Part shown: positions 35,576 to 43,601 of the stretch, one piece after another
Position numbering within the stretch: the first letter of the stretch is position 1
Layout: each line of letters begins with the position of its first letter
Assembly: GCF_001598555.1 (NCBI RefSeq)
Contig: NZ_BCZE01000029.1
Coordinates: forward strand, 35,630-99,629
Direction: 5' to 3'
Length of the DNA: 64,000 bases
DNA from: Novosphingobium rosa NBRC 15208
GTDB lineage: Bacteria; Pseudomonadota; Alphaproteobacteria; Sphingomonadales; Sphingomonadaceae
Made by a program: the position numbers and the translations under genes
Notes under the pieces: model-generated
The model's input: the letters and a program-made list of their open reading frames with translations, nothing else
What the model was told of the DNA's origin: nothing
The model's database searches: none

Positions 35576-36225
35576 GCGCCCCCGAACATGATGACGATCT
35601 GCTGGCCAATTACCAACGCGCCTACAACACGCGGGTGGGCTTCGGCGCGCGCCCGGCGCTGCTGCTGATCGATTTCTGCCAGGGCTATTTCACCCCCGAT
35701 TGCGACCTCTACGGCGGGGAACCCATCGAAACCGCCCTGCAATCGGCGCTGCGCGTGCGTGAAGCCGCCCGCAAGGCCGGCGTGCCGGTGATCCTGACCA
35801 ATGTGGTCTATCACCCCCAAGCCATCGACGGCGGGCGCTTCTTCGAAAAGGCCGCGCCGCTGCGCTATTTCCTGCAGGGGCATCCCATGGGCGCCTTCGG
35901 CCCCGGCCTTGAGCCCCATGCGGACGAGCTGGTCGTCTCCAAGCAATATCCCAGCGCCTTTTTCGGCACCTCGCTGGCCTCCACGCTGACGGCCATGGGC
36001 GTGGACAGCGTGCTGCTCACGGGCCTGACCACCAGCGGCTGCGTGCGCGCCAGCTGCGTCGATGCGATGAGCCACGGCTTCCGCACCGCCGTCATTGCCG
36101 AGGCCTGCGGCGACCGGCACAGCGCCCCGCATGAGGCCAACCTCTTCGACATGAACGCCAAATACGCCGATGTGGTGAGCGAAGCCGAAGCCACCGCCTT
36201 CCTGAACGGCTTGACCAAACCCTGA
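35572..36225 (+). CDS. Isochorismatase-fold amidohydrolase, copy 1
   Basis: 217 residues of the cysteine hydrolase family. The triad is D34 (LLIDFCQGY), K124 (VVSKQYPSAFF) and C157 (TTSGCVRAS). These enzymes hydrolyse small amides such as maleamate, nicotinamide, ureidoacrylate or N-carbamoylsarcosine. The ATG at 35572 overlaps the LeuD-like stop and AAGGAG is upstream. Directly after a maleate-type hydratase, a half-amide hydrolase producing the free diacid is the best guess. A paralogue lies at 43602 beside two cyclic-imidase-like genes. Confidence 0.87.
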   Translation: MSAPEHDDDLLANYQRAYNTRVGFGARPALLLIDFCQGYFTPDCDLYGGEPIETALQSALRVREAARKAGVPVILTNVVYHPQAIDGGRFFEKAAPLRYFLQGHPMGAFGPGLEPHADELVVSKQYPSAFFGTSLASTLTAMGVDSVLLTGLTTSGCVRASCVDAMSHGFRTAVIAEACGDRHSAPHEANLFDMNAKYADVVSEAEATAFLNGLTKP

Positions 36226-36232
36226 TCCGGCC

Positions 36233-36249
36233 TGCCCGAAGAACGGATA
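36233..36249. promoter_or_regulatory. Degenerate island palindrome, TGCCCG-AAGAA-CGGATA
   Basis: The right arm is perfect and the left keeps four of six bases, but the centre differs from the other copies. It lies about 100 bases upstream of the FAD-linked oxidase. This is the weakest of the 12 assigned sites. Confidence 0.35.
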
Positions 36250-36349
36250 GACCTGCCGCTGATCCTCGCCGATCCCGGCCGGGACAGGCAGCGATTTGAC
36301 AGACACAGACGACGGCACGATCAACAACGCGCCCGCCGGCAAGGAACAG

Positions 36350-37924
36350 ATGACGATGGATTCGAGCCTCACCACCGCCCCTTCGGACATGCTGCTGACC
36401 GATCTGCGCGCAGCCCTCGCCACAGGCACGGTGCTGACCGGCGAGGCCGACCTCGCCTTCGGGGCCAATGATGTCTATCGCACCGGCGGCCTGCCGCTGG
36501 CCATCGCGCGGCCCGGTTCGGTGGGCGAGTTGCAGGCCGTGGCCCGCCTGTGCAGCGCGGCAGGCGTGGCGATGGTGCCGCGCGGCGGTGGCGCCTCCTA
36601 CACCGATGGCTATCTCCACAAGCCGGGCGGCCATGTGCTGATCGACACCGGCGCGCTGGACGGCATCGTGATCGATGAGGCCAATGCGGTGGTCACAGTG
36701 GGGGCGGGCGTGACCTGGGCGCGGCTGAAGGCGCTGCTGGACGCAAAAGGCCTGCGCACGCCTTTCTGGGGGCCGTTTTCCGGCATTGCCGCCACCATCG
36801 GCGGCAGCGCCAGCCAGAACACGCTGAGCCATGGCAGCACCGCCCATGGCATCTCGGCCCAGTCGATCCTGAGCATGGAGGTGGTGCTGGCCTCGGGCGA
36901 CTTGCTCAGCACCGGCGCCGCCGAGGCGATGCGCTTCTACGGCCCGGACCTGACCGGCCTGTTCACCGGGGATTGCGGCACGCTGGGCATCAAGGCCAGC
37001 CTGCGCCTGCCGCTGATCGAGGCGCTGCCCCATGCCGAGACGCTGTCCTTCGCGTTTGACGATTTCGCCGCCTATCACGCGGGCGTGCGCAAGGCGCAGC
37101 TGGCCAAGCTGGATGACTCGCATTTCGGGCTCGATCTGGCGCTGTCTCAGGGGCAGATCGGGCGGCATGAAGGCATGGGCGCCCGCCTGAAAATCGCCGC
37201 CGAGGTGCTGAAAAAGGCCCCCAACAAGCTGAAGGGCGTGGCGCAGGTGCTGAAAATGGCGCTGGCCGGGGAAAACCCGATGCGCTCGGGCGCCTATATG
37301 TGCCACTTCATCGTCGAGGGCTTCGACCCTGAGGATGCCGCGCACAAGGCGCGCCGCCTGCGCCAGATCCTCTCCGCCCATGGCCGCGAGATCGCCAATT
37401 CGATCCCCACCTTCGTGCGCTCCATGCCCTTTGCCCCGCTCACCAACATTCTGGGGCCCTCGGGCGAGCGCTGGGTGCCGATGCATGCCGTTTTCGCCCA
37501 TCATCAGGTGCTGCCTTTCAACACCGCTTTCCATCAGTTGATCGCCGACTGGCAGGCCCGGATGGACCAGCATGGGGTGTGGATCGGCACGATGTTCTCG
37601 CCGGTGGGTTCTTCGGGCTTCCTCTATGAGGTGGCGCTCTACTGGCCCGATGCGCGCACACCCTATCACCTGACGGTGCTGGACAAGGCGCATGTCGCCA
37701 GCCTGCCCGACTACCCCGCCAATCCCGCCGCGCGCGAACTGACCAACCAGCTGAAGGAAGCGATCATCGCCCTGATGCAGGAGTATGGCGCCGGGCATTT
37801 CCAGATCGGCCGGGCCTATCCCTATCAGAGCCGCCTCTCGGCTCCGGCGCGGGCGCTGCTGGGGGCGGTCAAGCAGCAGCTGGACCCGGCTGGCCTGATG
37901 AACCCGGGCGCGCTGGGGTTCTGA
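36350..37924 (+). CDS. FAD-linked oxidase (FAD_binding_4, GlcD/VAO-like)
   Basis: About 524 residues. The FAD-binding domain has AIARPGSVGELQAVARLCSAAGVAMVPRGGGASY, TVGAGVTWARLKALLD, TIGGSASQNTLSHGSTAHG and FTGDCGTLGIKASL. The C-terminal half resembles the vanillyl-alcohol-oxidase cap and ends AVKQQLDPAGLMNPGALGF, as in VAO and glycolate oxidase subunits. Such enzymes oxidise hydroxy acids, alcohols or activated C-H bonds. Two ATGs (36350 and 36356) share the AAGGA site. It follows the hydratase/amidase operon by 124 bases and may be co-transcribed or driven from its own weak palindrome. Confidence 0.83.
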   Translation: MTMDSSLTTAPSDMLLTDLRAALATGTVLTGEADLAFGANDVYRTGGLPLAIARPGSVGELQAVARLCSAAGVAMVPRGGGASYTDGYLHKPGGHVLIDTGALDGIVIDEANAVVTVGAGVTWARLKALLDAKGLRTPFWGPFSGIAATIGGSASQNTLSHGSTAHGISAQSILSMEVVLASGDLLSTGAAEAMRFYGPDLTGLFTGDCGTLGIKASLRLPLIEALPHAETLSFAFDDFAAYHAGVRKAQLAKLDDSHFGLDLALSQGQIGRHEGMGARLKIAAEVLKKAPNKLKGVAQVLKMALAGENPMRSGAYMCHFIVEGFDPEDAAHKARRLRQILSAHGREIANSIPTFVRSMPFAPLTNILGPSGERWVPMHAVFAHHQVLPFNTAFHQLIADWQARMDQHGVWIGTMFSPVGSSGFLYEVALYWPDARTPYHLTVLDKAHVASLPDYPANPAARELTNQLKEAIIALMQEYGAGHFQIGRAYPYQSRLSAPARALLGAVKQQLDPAGLMNPGALGF

Positions 37925-37930
37925 ACCGGT

Positions 37931-37948
37931 CTGGGGCAAACGCCCCAG
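37931..37948 (+). terminator. Hairpin after the FAD-linked oxidase
   Basis: CTGGGGC (37931-37937) pairs with GCCCCAG (37942-37948) around AAAC, 6 bases after the stop codon. No T-run follows, so classical termination is uncertain; the next operon's palindrome starts 7 bases later. Confidence 0.45.
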
Positions 37949-37955
37949 CCTGACA

Positions 37956-37972
37956 TATCCGCCAGTCGGATA
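37956..37972. promoter_or_regulatory. Island palindrome, TATCCG-CCAGT-CGGATA
   Basis: Perfect 6-base arms, 71 bases upstream of the first methyltransferase gene, in the same geometry as the copy upstream of the IclR gene. Confidence 0.75.
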
Positions 37973-38042
37973 GAGCCTGCGCATCTTGCCCGGCCTGTCC
38001 GCTCTGGCTCATGATCGATCCATCGCAATTGGAGTCGCGCGA

Positions 38043-39272
38043 ATGCTCAACACCTTCCAGCAAGCGAGCCATCCCGTCCTGCCCACCGCCACCGCCGATG
38101 AGCATGCAAGGCAGGAGTTCGCCAAGAGTTTCAAGGGCTTTATCCAGTCCAGCCTGCTGCCCGGCCTGTTCCCGGTCTATGGTGGCCGCGTGTCCAAGGC
38201 CTTCGAGAAAGCCCATGGCCGCGCGCCTCAGGATCGCCGCGACATCCGCACCGGCATGGTCGATGATCTCTATTTCCAGCATTACGCCGCCGCCAACCGC
38301 ATCGCGCAGGAGTTGCTGTGGGAATCGGTCAATGTCTCGGTCGACCGCCAGCTGCCAGAGCTGAACGCCAAGGCGGCAGAACTCTCCGCCGCCACCAAGG
38401 CCCAGCTGGTCATCCCCGAAGGCTTCGAGCCCCCGCGCTATGTGACGGCGCTCGACATTCACTGCATGCCCGGCGGCTATTGCAGCGAGGTCTGCGAGAA
38501 CGACATTTCGGTCGGCGCGCTCTACGATCGCGGCGTGTTCCTCTATGCCATGGGCTACACCGGGCCCGACAATGACGACATGGGCCGCTCGGTGGTGAAT
38601 TACCTCAAGCGCCGCATGCCCGATTTCCAGCCGCGCCGGATCCTCGATATGGGCTGCACCGTGGGCCACTCCACCCTGCCCTACAAGGAGCTGTTCCCCG
38701 AGGCAGAAGTGTGGGGCATCGATGTCGGCGGGCCGGTGGTGCGTTATGCCCATGCCCGCGCGGCAGGCATGGGGCTGGAGGTCAACTTCGCCCAGATGAA
38801 TGCCGAGGAAACCACCTTCCCCAACGGCCATTTCGATCTCGTCGTCAGCCATATCCTGCTGCATGAAACCAGCGGCAAGGCGATGCCGAAGATCTTCGCC
38901 GAAGCGCATCGCCTGCTGGCTCCGGGCGGGCTGATGATCCACGCCGATCTGCCGCCCTTCGACCTGATGGACCCCTTCACCCAGTTCATCCTCGACAATG
39001 AAACCTGGTACAACAACGAGCCCTTCTGGGGCGCGATGCGCGACATGGACCAGATCGATCTGGCCGAGCGCGCCGGTTTCGACCGCGCGACCGTCAAGTT
39101 CGACACCGCCCCCATGGCCGTGATGGAATTTGCTGCCGCAGCCGAGGGTTACAGCCAGGAAGCCTCCGAAGCGGTGGCCGACCGTGAGTTCACCGCCGGT
39201 GAATTCGCGCCGGGCGGCGGCTGGGAAGTGCTGATCGCCCGCAAGGCGGACGCGCAGGCCAAGGCGGCGTAA
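38043..39272 (+). CDS. SAM-dependent methyltransferase with an extra N-terminal domain, copy 1
   Basis: 409 residues. An N-terminal region of about 190 residues of unknown fold ends with DIHCMPGGYCSEVCEND, followed by a class I methyltransferase domain: RRILDMGCTVGHSTLP (SAM motif I), VWGIDVGGPVVRYAHARA, FDLVVSHILLHETS and LLAPGGLMIHADLP. The methyl acceptor is unknown. The start at 38043 has GGAG 9 bases upstream. A small charged protein follows 11 bases after the stop. A paralogue at 42279 shares HxMPGGY and RYAHARA and has its own small partner, so the two-protein unit is duplicated. Confidence 0.85.
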   Translation: MLNTFQQASHPVLPTATADEHARQEFAKSFKGFIQSSLLPGLFPVYGGRVSKAFEKAHGRAPQDRRDIRTGMVDDLYFQHYAAANRIAQELLWESVNVSVDRQLPELNAKAAELSAATKAQLVIPEGFEPPRYVTALDIHCMPGGYCSEVCENDISVGALYDRGVFLYAMGYTGPDNDDMGRSVVNYLKRRMPDFQPRRILDMGCTVGHSTLPYKELFPEAEVWGIDVGGPVVRYAHARAAGMGLEVNFAQMNAEETTFPNGHFDLVVSHILLHETSGKAMPKIFAEAHRLLAPGGLMIHADLPPFDLMDPFTQFILDNETWYNNEPFWGAMRDMDQIDLAERAGFDRATVKFDTAPMAVMEFAAAAEGYSQEASEAVADREFTAGEFAPGGGWEVLIARKADAQAKAA

Positions 39273-39283
39273 GGGATATGAGC

Positions 39284-39646
39284 ATGACAGACAACACTGA
39301 ACGTCCGCATGTCATCAAGGACGCCAAGGGCAAGCGCCCGCATTTCTATGAGGCCCCCGGCCTCGATCAGGCGATGAGCATGATCATGGTGCTGGCCAGC
39401 GAGATGGCCACCCTGCGCGACCGGCTCGACAGCGCCGAGCGTGTCGCCAAGGCCCATGGCATCGATCTGGCGGCGGGCATCGAGACGTTGGACCTCGATC
39501 AGGACGCGCTGGAAGAGCGTGAAGCGCGCCGTCAGGGCTTCCTCGACCGGCTGTTCTATCTGGCCCGCAAGGATGCCAGCGAGGCGGGCAAGGTGGAAAC
39601 CACCGAGGGCTATAACGCCACCATTCACGACATCGCCCAGCAGTAA
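39284..39646 (+). CDS. Small charged partner protein of methyltransferase copy 1
   Basis: 120 residues of unknown family. The middle reads as an amphipathic, coiled-coil-like helix (MIMVLASEMATLRDRLDSAE, then QDALEEREARRQGFLDRLFYL). I chose the ATG at 39284 because AGGGA has 8-base spacing there; the ATG at 39278 would add two residues. It is co-transcribed with the methyltransferase. The protein at 41980 has the same layout (GLD/GLSVIEDQA..MIAALASELA, ERxDTLE-like heptads, then LI/F..PLRD), so they are probably distant paralogues and bind their neighbouring methyltransferases. Confidence 0.75.
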   Translation: MTDNTERPHVIKDAKGKRPHFYEAPGLDQAMSMIMVLASEMATLRDRLDSAERVAKAHGIDLAAGIETLDLDQDALEEREARRQGFLDRLFYLARKDASEAGKVETTEGYNATIHDIAQQ

Positions 39647-39667
39647 GGCTGAAAAGCCGGAACGGAA

Positions 39668-39702
39668 AAACCCCGCACCAGCCTTGGCCGGTGCGGGGTT
39701 TC
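39668..39702. terminator. Bidirectional Rho-independent terminator
   Basis: AAACCCCGCACC (39668-39679) pairs perfectly with GGTGCGGGGTTT (39690-39701) around a 10-base loop. It lies between the small-protein gene and the convergent VOC gene, and A/T runs on both sides let it serve both. Confidence 0.85.
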
Positions 39703-39730
39703 TCATGCCGTCATAGCTTGCCGAAAGGCC

Positions 39731-40255
39731 TCAGGCGCCTTCGCGCCCCATGCGCTCCTGCTCGGCGGGATCGGTTTCCACCAGATTCATCAGCACGCCA
39801 TTGGGATCGCGCAGGCAGACCTCGCGCTGGGCGCGATGCGGCATGACGAAGACCTGCGGATCGGGCGACCAGATCGCCCCGGTGGCCCGCAGCGCCGCCA
39901 GCGTTTCATCCATGTCGCGCACATAGAACACCAGCGCCACCTCGCCGATCCGCGCCGGGCCGCGTGACACGGGCACGGCCAGCGGCTCCAGCTTCGGGTC
40001 GATCACGAAAAGGCCGATCATCCCGTAATTGGGCCCGCCGCTTTTCACGATGCGCACCCGCAGCGGTCCATGGCCGGAAAAGCCCAGGATCTGGCTGGCG
40101 GAGGCGTCGGTCAGCACGCCCTCGTAATAGACCTCGGTGAAGCCCAGAGCGGCGTAGAAGCGCGCGGAGCGCTCCATATCGCGCACAAACATCGTGGCGC
40201 GGATCAGCGAGGAAACCGGGCGCGGCAGGTCCGGCGGCGAAGGGGATGGCGTCAT
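39731..40255 (-). CDS. VOC-superfamily (glyoxalase/dioxygenase-like) protein
   Basis: 174 residues with two paired beta-alpha-beta modules: IRATMFVRDMERSARFYAALGFTEVYYEG and ALVFYVRDMDETLAALRATGAIW, ending CLRDPNGVLMNLVE. The final glutamate of MNLVE matches a metal ligand of the vicinal-oxygen-chelate fold; the first ligand is less clear. Functions in this fold include extradiol dioxygenase, glyoxalase, epimerase and resistance proteins. Its ATG overlaps the upstream stop (ATGA), and it closes a three-gene leftward operon with an unknown protein and a GxHTG alpha/beta-fold protein. Confidence 0.8.
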   Translation of the reverse strand: MTPSPSPPDLPRPVSSLIRATMFVRDMERSARFYAALGFTEVYYEGVLTDASASQILGFSGHGPLRVRIVKSGGPNYGMIGLFVIDPKLEPLAVPVSRGPARIGEVALVFYVRDMDETLAALRATGAIWSPDPQVFVMPHRAQREVCLRDPNGVLMNLVETDPAEQERMGREGA

Positions 40256-40962
40256 AGGGGATCAGCTTTCGGAAAGGTCGTGCCCGACACGTCATGAAGG
40301 GCGACCAGCTCGTAGGAGGCGCCGGTGAGCGACCAGTGCATGGAGAGGAACAACCCGTCGCCCTGCCTCACCCAGAGGTCGGCAGGGGGCCAGTCGTCGC
40401 GCCAGCGCAGGCGGTAATGCCATGCCGCGAAAGACCCGGCGGCGACGGTCAGGTCGCAGGGTTCTATCAAGGCGGCTTCGATCACCATGGCCTGCGCCGG
40501 TCCATGGCCGTCGCCATCGGGGTCGATGGCGTTGGTGACAGCCTGCACCGGCAGAAACTGCCCCGGCTCGCCCTGCCCGCGCGCATGGACGATCAGCGCA
40601 TCGCCCATCAGCGGATGCAGCCCCAGATAGGGCAACCGCCCCGGCGTGGGGATAATCTGCAAAGGCTGGGCGATCCCGTCCTGCGCGGCGCTGACCTGCA
40701 CGGCAGAGTCGCTCACCTGAAACCCCATCTGCGTCATGCGGCCATCGGCATGCCACAGGCGGCAGAAACCGTCACGCGGGCGCCAGTCCGCATCCATCGC
40801 CAGCGAGACCTCACGCCAGAGACCGGCATCGCGTAGCGCGCACCATGCACGCAGCAGATGGCCGCCGGGCAGGGTCAGGCGTTCGAAGGTCTCATAACCG
40901 GTGTCACGCCCCTGCGCATCGCGATAGGCGATGCGGCCCGCGATCGTCCGCGCCTCCATCAT
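40252..40962 (-). CDS. Protein of unknown function, beta-rich
   Basis: 236 residues that I do not recognise. There is no signal peptide or membrane span. The sequence alternates short hydrophobic strands with turns (TIAGRIAYRDAQGRDTGYETF, VSLAMDADWRPRDGFCRLW, LWVRQGDGLFLSMHWSLTG), which suggests a beta-barrel or beta-sandwich of the lipocalin/DUF3108 style. The start at 40962 overlaps the upstream stop as ATGA, and its stop overlaps the VOC start, so it is tightly coupled to both. Conservation of such overlaps suggests it works stoichiometrically with its neighbours, for example as a binding protein or isomerase. Confidence 0.65.
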   Translation of the reverse strand: MMEARTIAGRIAYRDAQGRDTGYETFERLTLPGGHLLRAWCALRDAGLWREVSLAMDADWRPRDGFCRLWHADGRMTQMGFQVSDSAVQVSAAQDGIAQPLQIIPTPGRLPYLGLHPLMGDALIVHARGQGEPGQFLPVQAVTNAIDPDGDGHGPAQAMVIEAALIEPCDLTVAAGSFAAWHYRLRWRDDWPPADLWVRQGDGLFLSMHWSLTGASYELVALHDVSGTTFPKADPL

Positions 40963-41765
40963 GCCGGAAGCGTCGCCAGAAAGTCGATGATGGCCCCGGC
41001 CCAGGCCTCCGGCGCCTCGTCGCAAATGTCGATGCCGCCGCCGGGGATCTCCGCCCAGCCGAAATCGGGCCGCAGCCTGTGGGCGGCCTGCGCATTGGCG
41101 TGAGTCATGTCGCCCGTGTTGGTCAACAGCAGGCAGGGCATGGTGATAAGCGGCAGTCTATGCTCGTGGCGATAGGCAAAGGCGGCGGCATGGCCCCACC
41201 AATAGGTGCCCTGACGAAAGGCCTGCATCGCCTGCACCACATAATCGGTGATCCGCGCGGGCGGCACGCGCCCCTGCGACAAGTCCTCGCGCAAGGACGC
41301 GACTGCGGCCAGATGCGCCCCACCGGGCAGAGCCGTGAAACCGGTTTCGCTGGTCAGCAGGCGATCGGCCCAATAGGCGCGTTCGTCATCGGGCAGCAGC
41401 ATCGGCCCATGCAGGATCAGCGCCTGCGCCCGTTCCGGGCAGGCCAGCGCGAATTCCGTCGCCACCGCCGCGCCGGTGTGATGCCCCGCCACCGCCGCAC
41501 GTTCCAGCCCCAGCGCATCGAGCACCGGCGCCACGCAGCGCGCATAATCGGCAATGGCGGGCGGCGCGTCCGGCGCATCGGAGAGGCCGAAGCCGGGCAT
41601 GTCGATGGCGATGGGCCGCAGACCCGCCGCCTTCAGCGGGCCAAACACCGCATCGAACTGGCCAGACGCCATGATCGCCTGATGCAGCAGCACCAGCGGC
41701 CTGCCCTGCTGCCCGTCCTGCACATGAATCTGCCCGAATGGCCCATCGACATAAAGGCGCTTCAT
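40959..41765 (-). CDS. Alpha/beta-hydrolase-fold protein with GHHTG in place of the nucleophile elbow
   Basis: 268 residues. The fold is clear: PLVLLHQAIMASGQFDAV, IAIDMPGFGLSDAP, and a strand-turn-helix AVAGHHTGAAVATEFAL. The usual GxSxG nucleophile is replaced, with His at residue 96. The C-terminal catalytic His region reads EIPGGGIDICDEAPE, also without His. Two more proteins here (57895, 61357) have the same GxHTG pattern. It is therefore probably not a classical serine hydrolase; a lyase, decarboxylase or cofactor-free oxygenase are options. The start at 41765 has GAGGG 5 bases upstream. Confidence 0.82.
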   Translation of the reverse strand: MKRLYVDGPFGQIHVQDGQQGRPLVLLHQAIMASGQFDAVFGPLKAAGLRPIAIDMPGFGLSDAPDAPPAIADYARCVAPVLDALGLERAAVAGHHTGAAVATEFALACPERAQALILHGPMLLPDDERAYWADRLLTSETGFTALPGGAHLAAVASLREDLSQGRVPPARITDYVVQAMQAFRQGTYWWGHAAAFAYRHEHRLPLITMPCLLLTNTGDMTHANAQAAHRLRPDFGWAEIPGGGIDICDEAPEAWAGAIIDFLATLPA

Positions 41766-41855
41766 GCTCACCCTCGCTTCTTCCTTGCCCGACATGCGGT
41801 TGCTCCGGCCCAGAGTGAAAGGCCCGCGCCCCGGCGTCCAGTCACCCTGTTTCCA

Positions 41856-41872
41856 CCTCCGACTGGCGGACA
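41856..41872. promoter_or_regulatory. Island palindrome, CCTCCG-ACTGG-CGGACA
   Basis: Core TCCG-N5-CGGA intact, outer bases degenerate. It lies in the gap between the divergent GxHTG gene (91 bases away) and the small-protein gene (108 bases away). I see no other feature in 41766-41979. Confidence 0.6.
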
Positions 41873-41979
41873 ATGCGCAGGCAAGGCGTTCCGCACAGCG
41901 ATCATTGGCCTCACACAGGACCGATACGATCTGCTATCCAGTGCCAGGATCGTCCCGAATGCCAATGGAGTGCTGCCGC

Positions 41980-42273
41980 GTGAACCTTCCTCCCCCCACC
42001 GCCGGACGCCGCGAGATCACCGGCCTCTCCGTCATCGAGGATCAGGCGCTGTCGATGATCGCCGCGCTGGCCAGCGAACTGGCCGTGGCGCGCGAACGCA
42101 TCGATACGCTGGAGCGGCTGCTCGACGCCAATGGCACGCTGCCTCGGGCTCAGGTCGAGGCCTATCGTGCCGAGGGCGAGGCCGCGCAGCAGCGCGAGGG
42201 GCTGCGCCACAGCCTGATCGCCAAGGTCTTCCGTCCGCTGCGCGATGCCTCGCGCCGCGCGCTTGAAGGGTAA
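41980..42273 (+). CDS. Small charged partner protein of methyltransferase copy 2
   Basis: 97 residues of unknown family, mostly amphipathic helix (ALSMIAALASELAVARERID, then TLERLLDANGTL) with a basic C-terminus (KVFRPLRDASRRALEG). The start is a GTG at 41980; its leader, CAATGGAG plus nine bases, mirrors CAATTGGAG upstream of methyltransferase copy 1, which supports this start over two upstream ATGs. The stop is 5 bases before methyltransferase copy 2. Gene order is reversed relative to copy 1 (small protein first here), which argues for a real functional pair rather than simple block duplication. Confidence 0.72.
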   Translation: MNLPPPTAGRREITGLSVIEDQALSMIAALASELAVARERIDTLERLLDANGTLPRAQVEAYRAEGEAAQQREGLRHSLIAKVFRPLRDASRRALEG

Positions 42274-42278
42274 ATCTT

Positions 42279-43403
42279 ATGTCGACGCCTTCGCTCACTC
42301 ACCCGATGCTGCCCGAAGCCAGCCATGACGAAATGGCGCAGCAGCTCTTCATCCGCGACCTCAAGATGTGGCTGGGCGGCGAGATCGAACCGCTGCAGGG
42401 CGAAATCGCCCGCAAGCTCGATCCCGGCCCTTCGCATAATGACCGCGATGCCGAGGCTTTCGCCCGGCTGCACGAGGAACCGGCCTTCCGCAGCTGGGCG
42501 GGCATGTTCCGCGCCTCGCAGGAGATCATGTGGGACGATATCTGGCGCAGCGTGGAACGGCAGGCCGATGCGCTGGACGCGCGCGCCGATGCGGTGTCGC
42601 TGGGCTCACTGAAGCTTGACCCTGATTTCAAGGCGCCCGCCTATCTGGTCGATGGCCATGTCCATATCATGCCGGGCGGCTATGATCTGGATGCGCCGGG
42701 CGTGAAGCAGGGCGCGATGATGGATCGCGGTGGCGCGGTCTATATGCTGGGGCGCAACGGCGGCTTCCTGAACGATGGGCGCGGCAAGACGGTGCTGGCC
42801 CATGTCTATGCGCTCTATCCCGATCTGGCGCCGCGCCGCATTCTGGAGCTGGGTTGCGGCGTGGGCACCAGCCTGCTGCCACTGGCGCAGGCCTTTCCCG
42901 AAGCGGAGAGCTATGGCCTCGACGTTGGCTCCTCGATGCTGCGCTATGCCCATGCCCGCGCCGGACATCTGGGCGTGGCGGCGCATTTCGTGCAGGGCAG
43001 CGCGGAACAGGCCCCCTTCGAGGATGGCAGCTTCGACCTCGTCTTCTCCGCCGCGCTGATGCATGAAACCTCGGCGGAAGCGATCGAGCGCATTCTGGCC
43101 GAAAGCCACCGCCTGCTGCGCCCCGGCGGCGTGGCGGTGCATCTGGAGGTGCCCTCACGCTATGACGAGCTGGACCTGTGGAGCCAGATCCGCTCGCAGG
43201 TCGAGCGCGATTACAACAATGAGCCTGCCTGGCAGGCCGCCACCTCCGCCGATTACGCCGCCTTGATGCGCACCGCCGGCTTCAAGGATGTGGCCGTGGG
43301 CTTTCAGGATGCGGCATGGGCTCCGGCCCCCGGACAGGGCGGCTTCGGCAGCGAGTCCAAGGGCGTGTTCCGCTCATGGTTCGTGACCTCGGCGCGGCGT
43401 TGA
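42279..43403 (+). CDS. SAM-dependent methyltransferase with an extra N-terminal domain, copy 2
   Basis: 374 residues. The N-terminal part (about 150 residues) ends in HVHIMPGGYDLDAPG; the class I methyltransferase domain has RRILELGCGVGTSLLP, SYGLDVGSSMLRYAHARAGH, FDLVFSAALMHETS and LLRPGGVAVHLEVP. GAAGGG lies 8 bases upstream of the ATG. It is clearly related to the protein at 38043 but diverged, so the two may methylate different intermediates or form a heteromer. A strong terminator follows, closing a two-gene operon with the small protein. Confidence 0.85.
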   Translation: MSTPSLTHPMLPEASHDEMAQQLFIRDLKMWLGGEIEPLQGEIARKLDPGPSHNDRDAEAFARLHEEPAFRSWAGMFRASQEIMWDDIWRSVERQADALDARADAVSLGSLKLDPDFKAPAYLVDGHVHIMPGGYDLDAPGVKQGAMMDRGGAVYMLGRNGGFLNDGRGKTVLAHVYALYPDLAPRRILELGCGVGTSLLPLAQAFPEAESYGLDVGSSMLRYAHARAGHLGVAAHFVQGSAEQAPFEDGSFDLVFSAALMHETSAEAIERILAESHRLLRPGGVAVHLEVPSRYDELDLWSQIRSQVERDYNNEPAWQAATSADYAALMRTAGFKDVAVGFQDAAWAPAPGQGGFGSESKGVFRSWFVTSARR

Positions 43404-43425
43404 TCCTCTCCTCAACCTGACCGAG

Positions 43426-43460
43426 AAGCCCCCGCAAGCCAGCCACTTGCGGGGGCTTTT
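43426..43460 (+). terminator. Rho-independent terminator after methyltransferase copy 2
   Basis: AAGCCCCCGCAAG (43426-43438) pairs perfectly with CTTGCGGGGGCTT (43446-43458), followed by TT, 22 bases after the stop. Confidence 0.85.
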
Positions 43461-43504
43461 GCATGACCGCCTGTCGGCTCGAACCACCCTGCCCGGCCTC
43501 CATT

Positions 43505-43521
43505 GTTCCGGTGGGCGGACA
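43505..43521. promoter_or_regulatory. Island palindrome, GTTCCG-GTGGG-CGGACA
   Basis: Core TCCG-N5-CGGA intact, 81 bases upstream of the isochorismatase-fold gene that starts the long rightward operon to 51211. Confidence 0.55.
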
Positions 43522-43601
43522 AAACCGGCGGCGCCATGGCATCCGGCCCGCCCGGGCGCGAGCCTGCGCGCCTATCTCCCCCCGCCCATGGAGCAGGCAG
43601 C

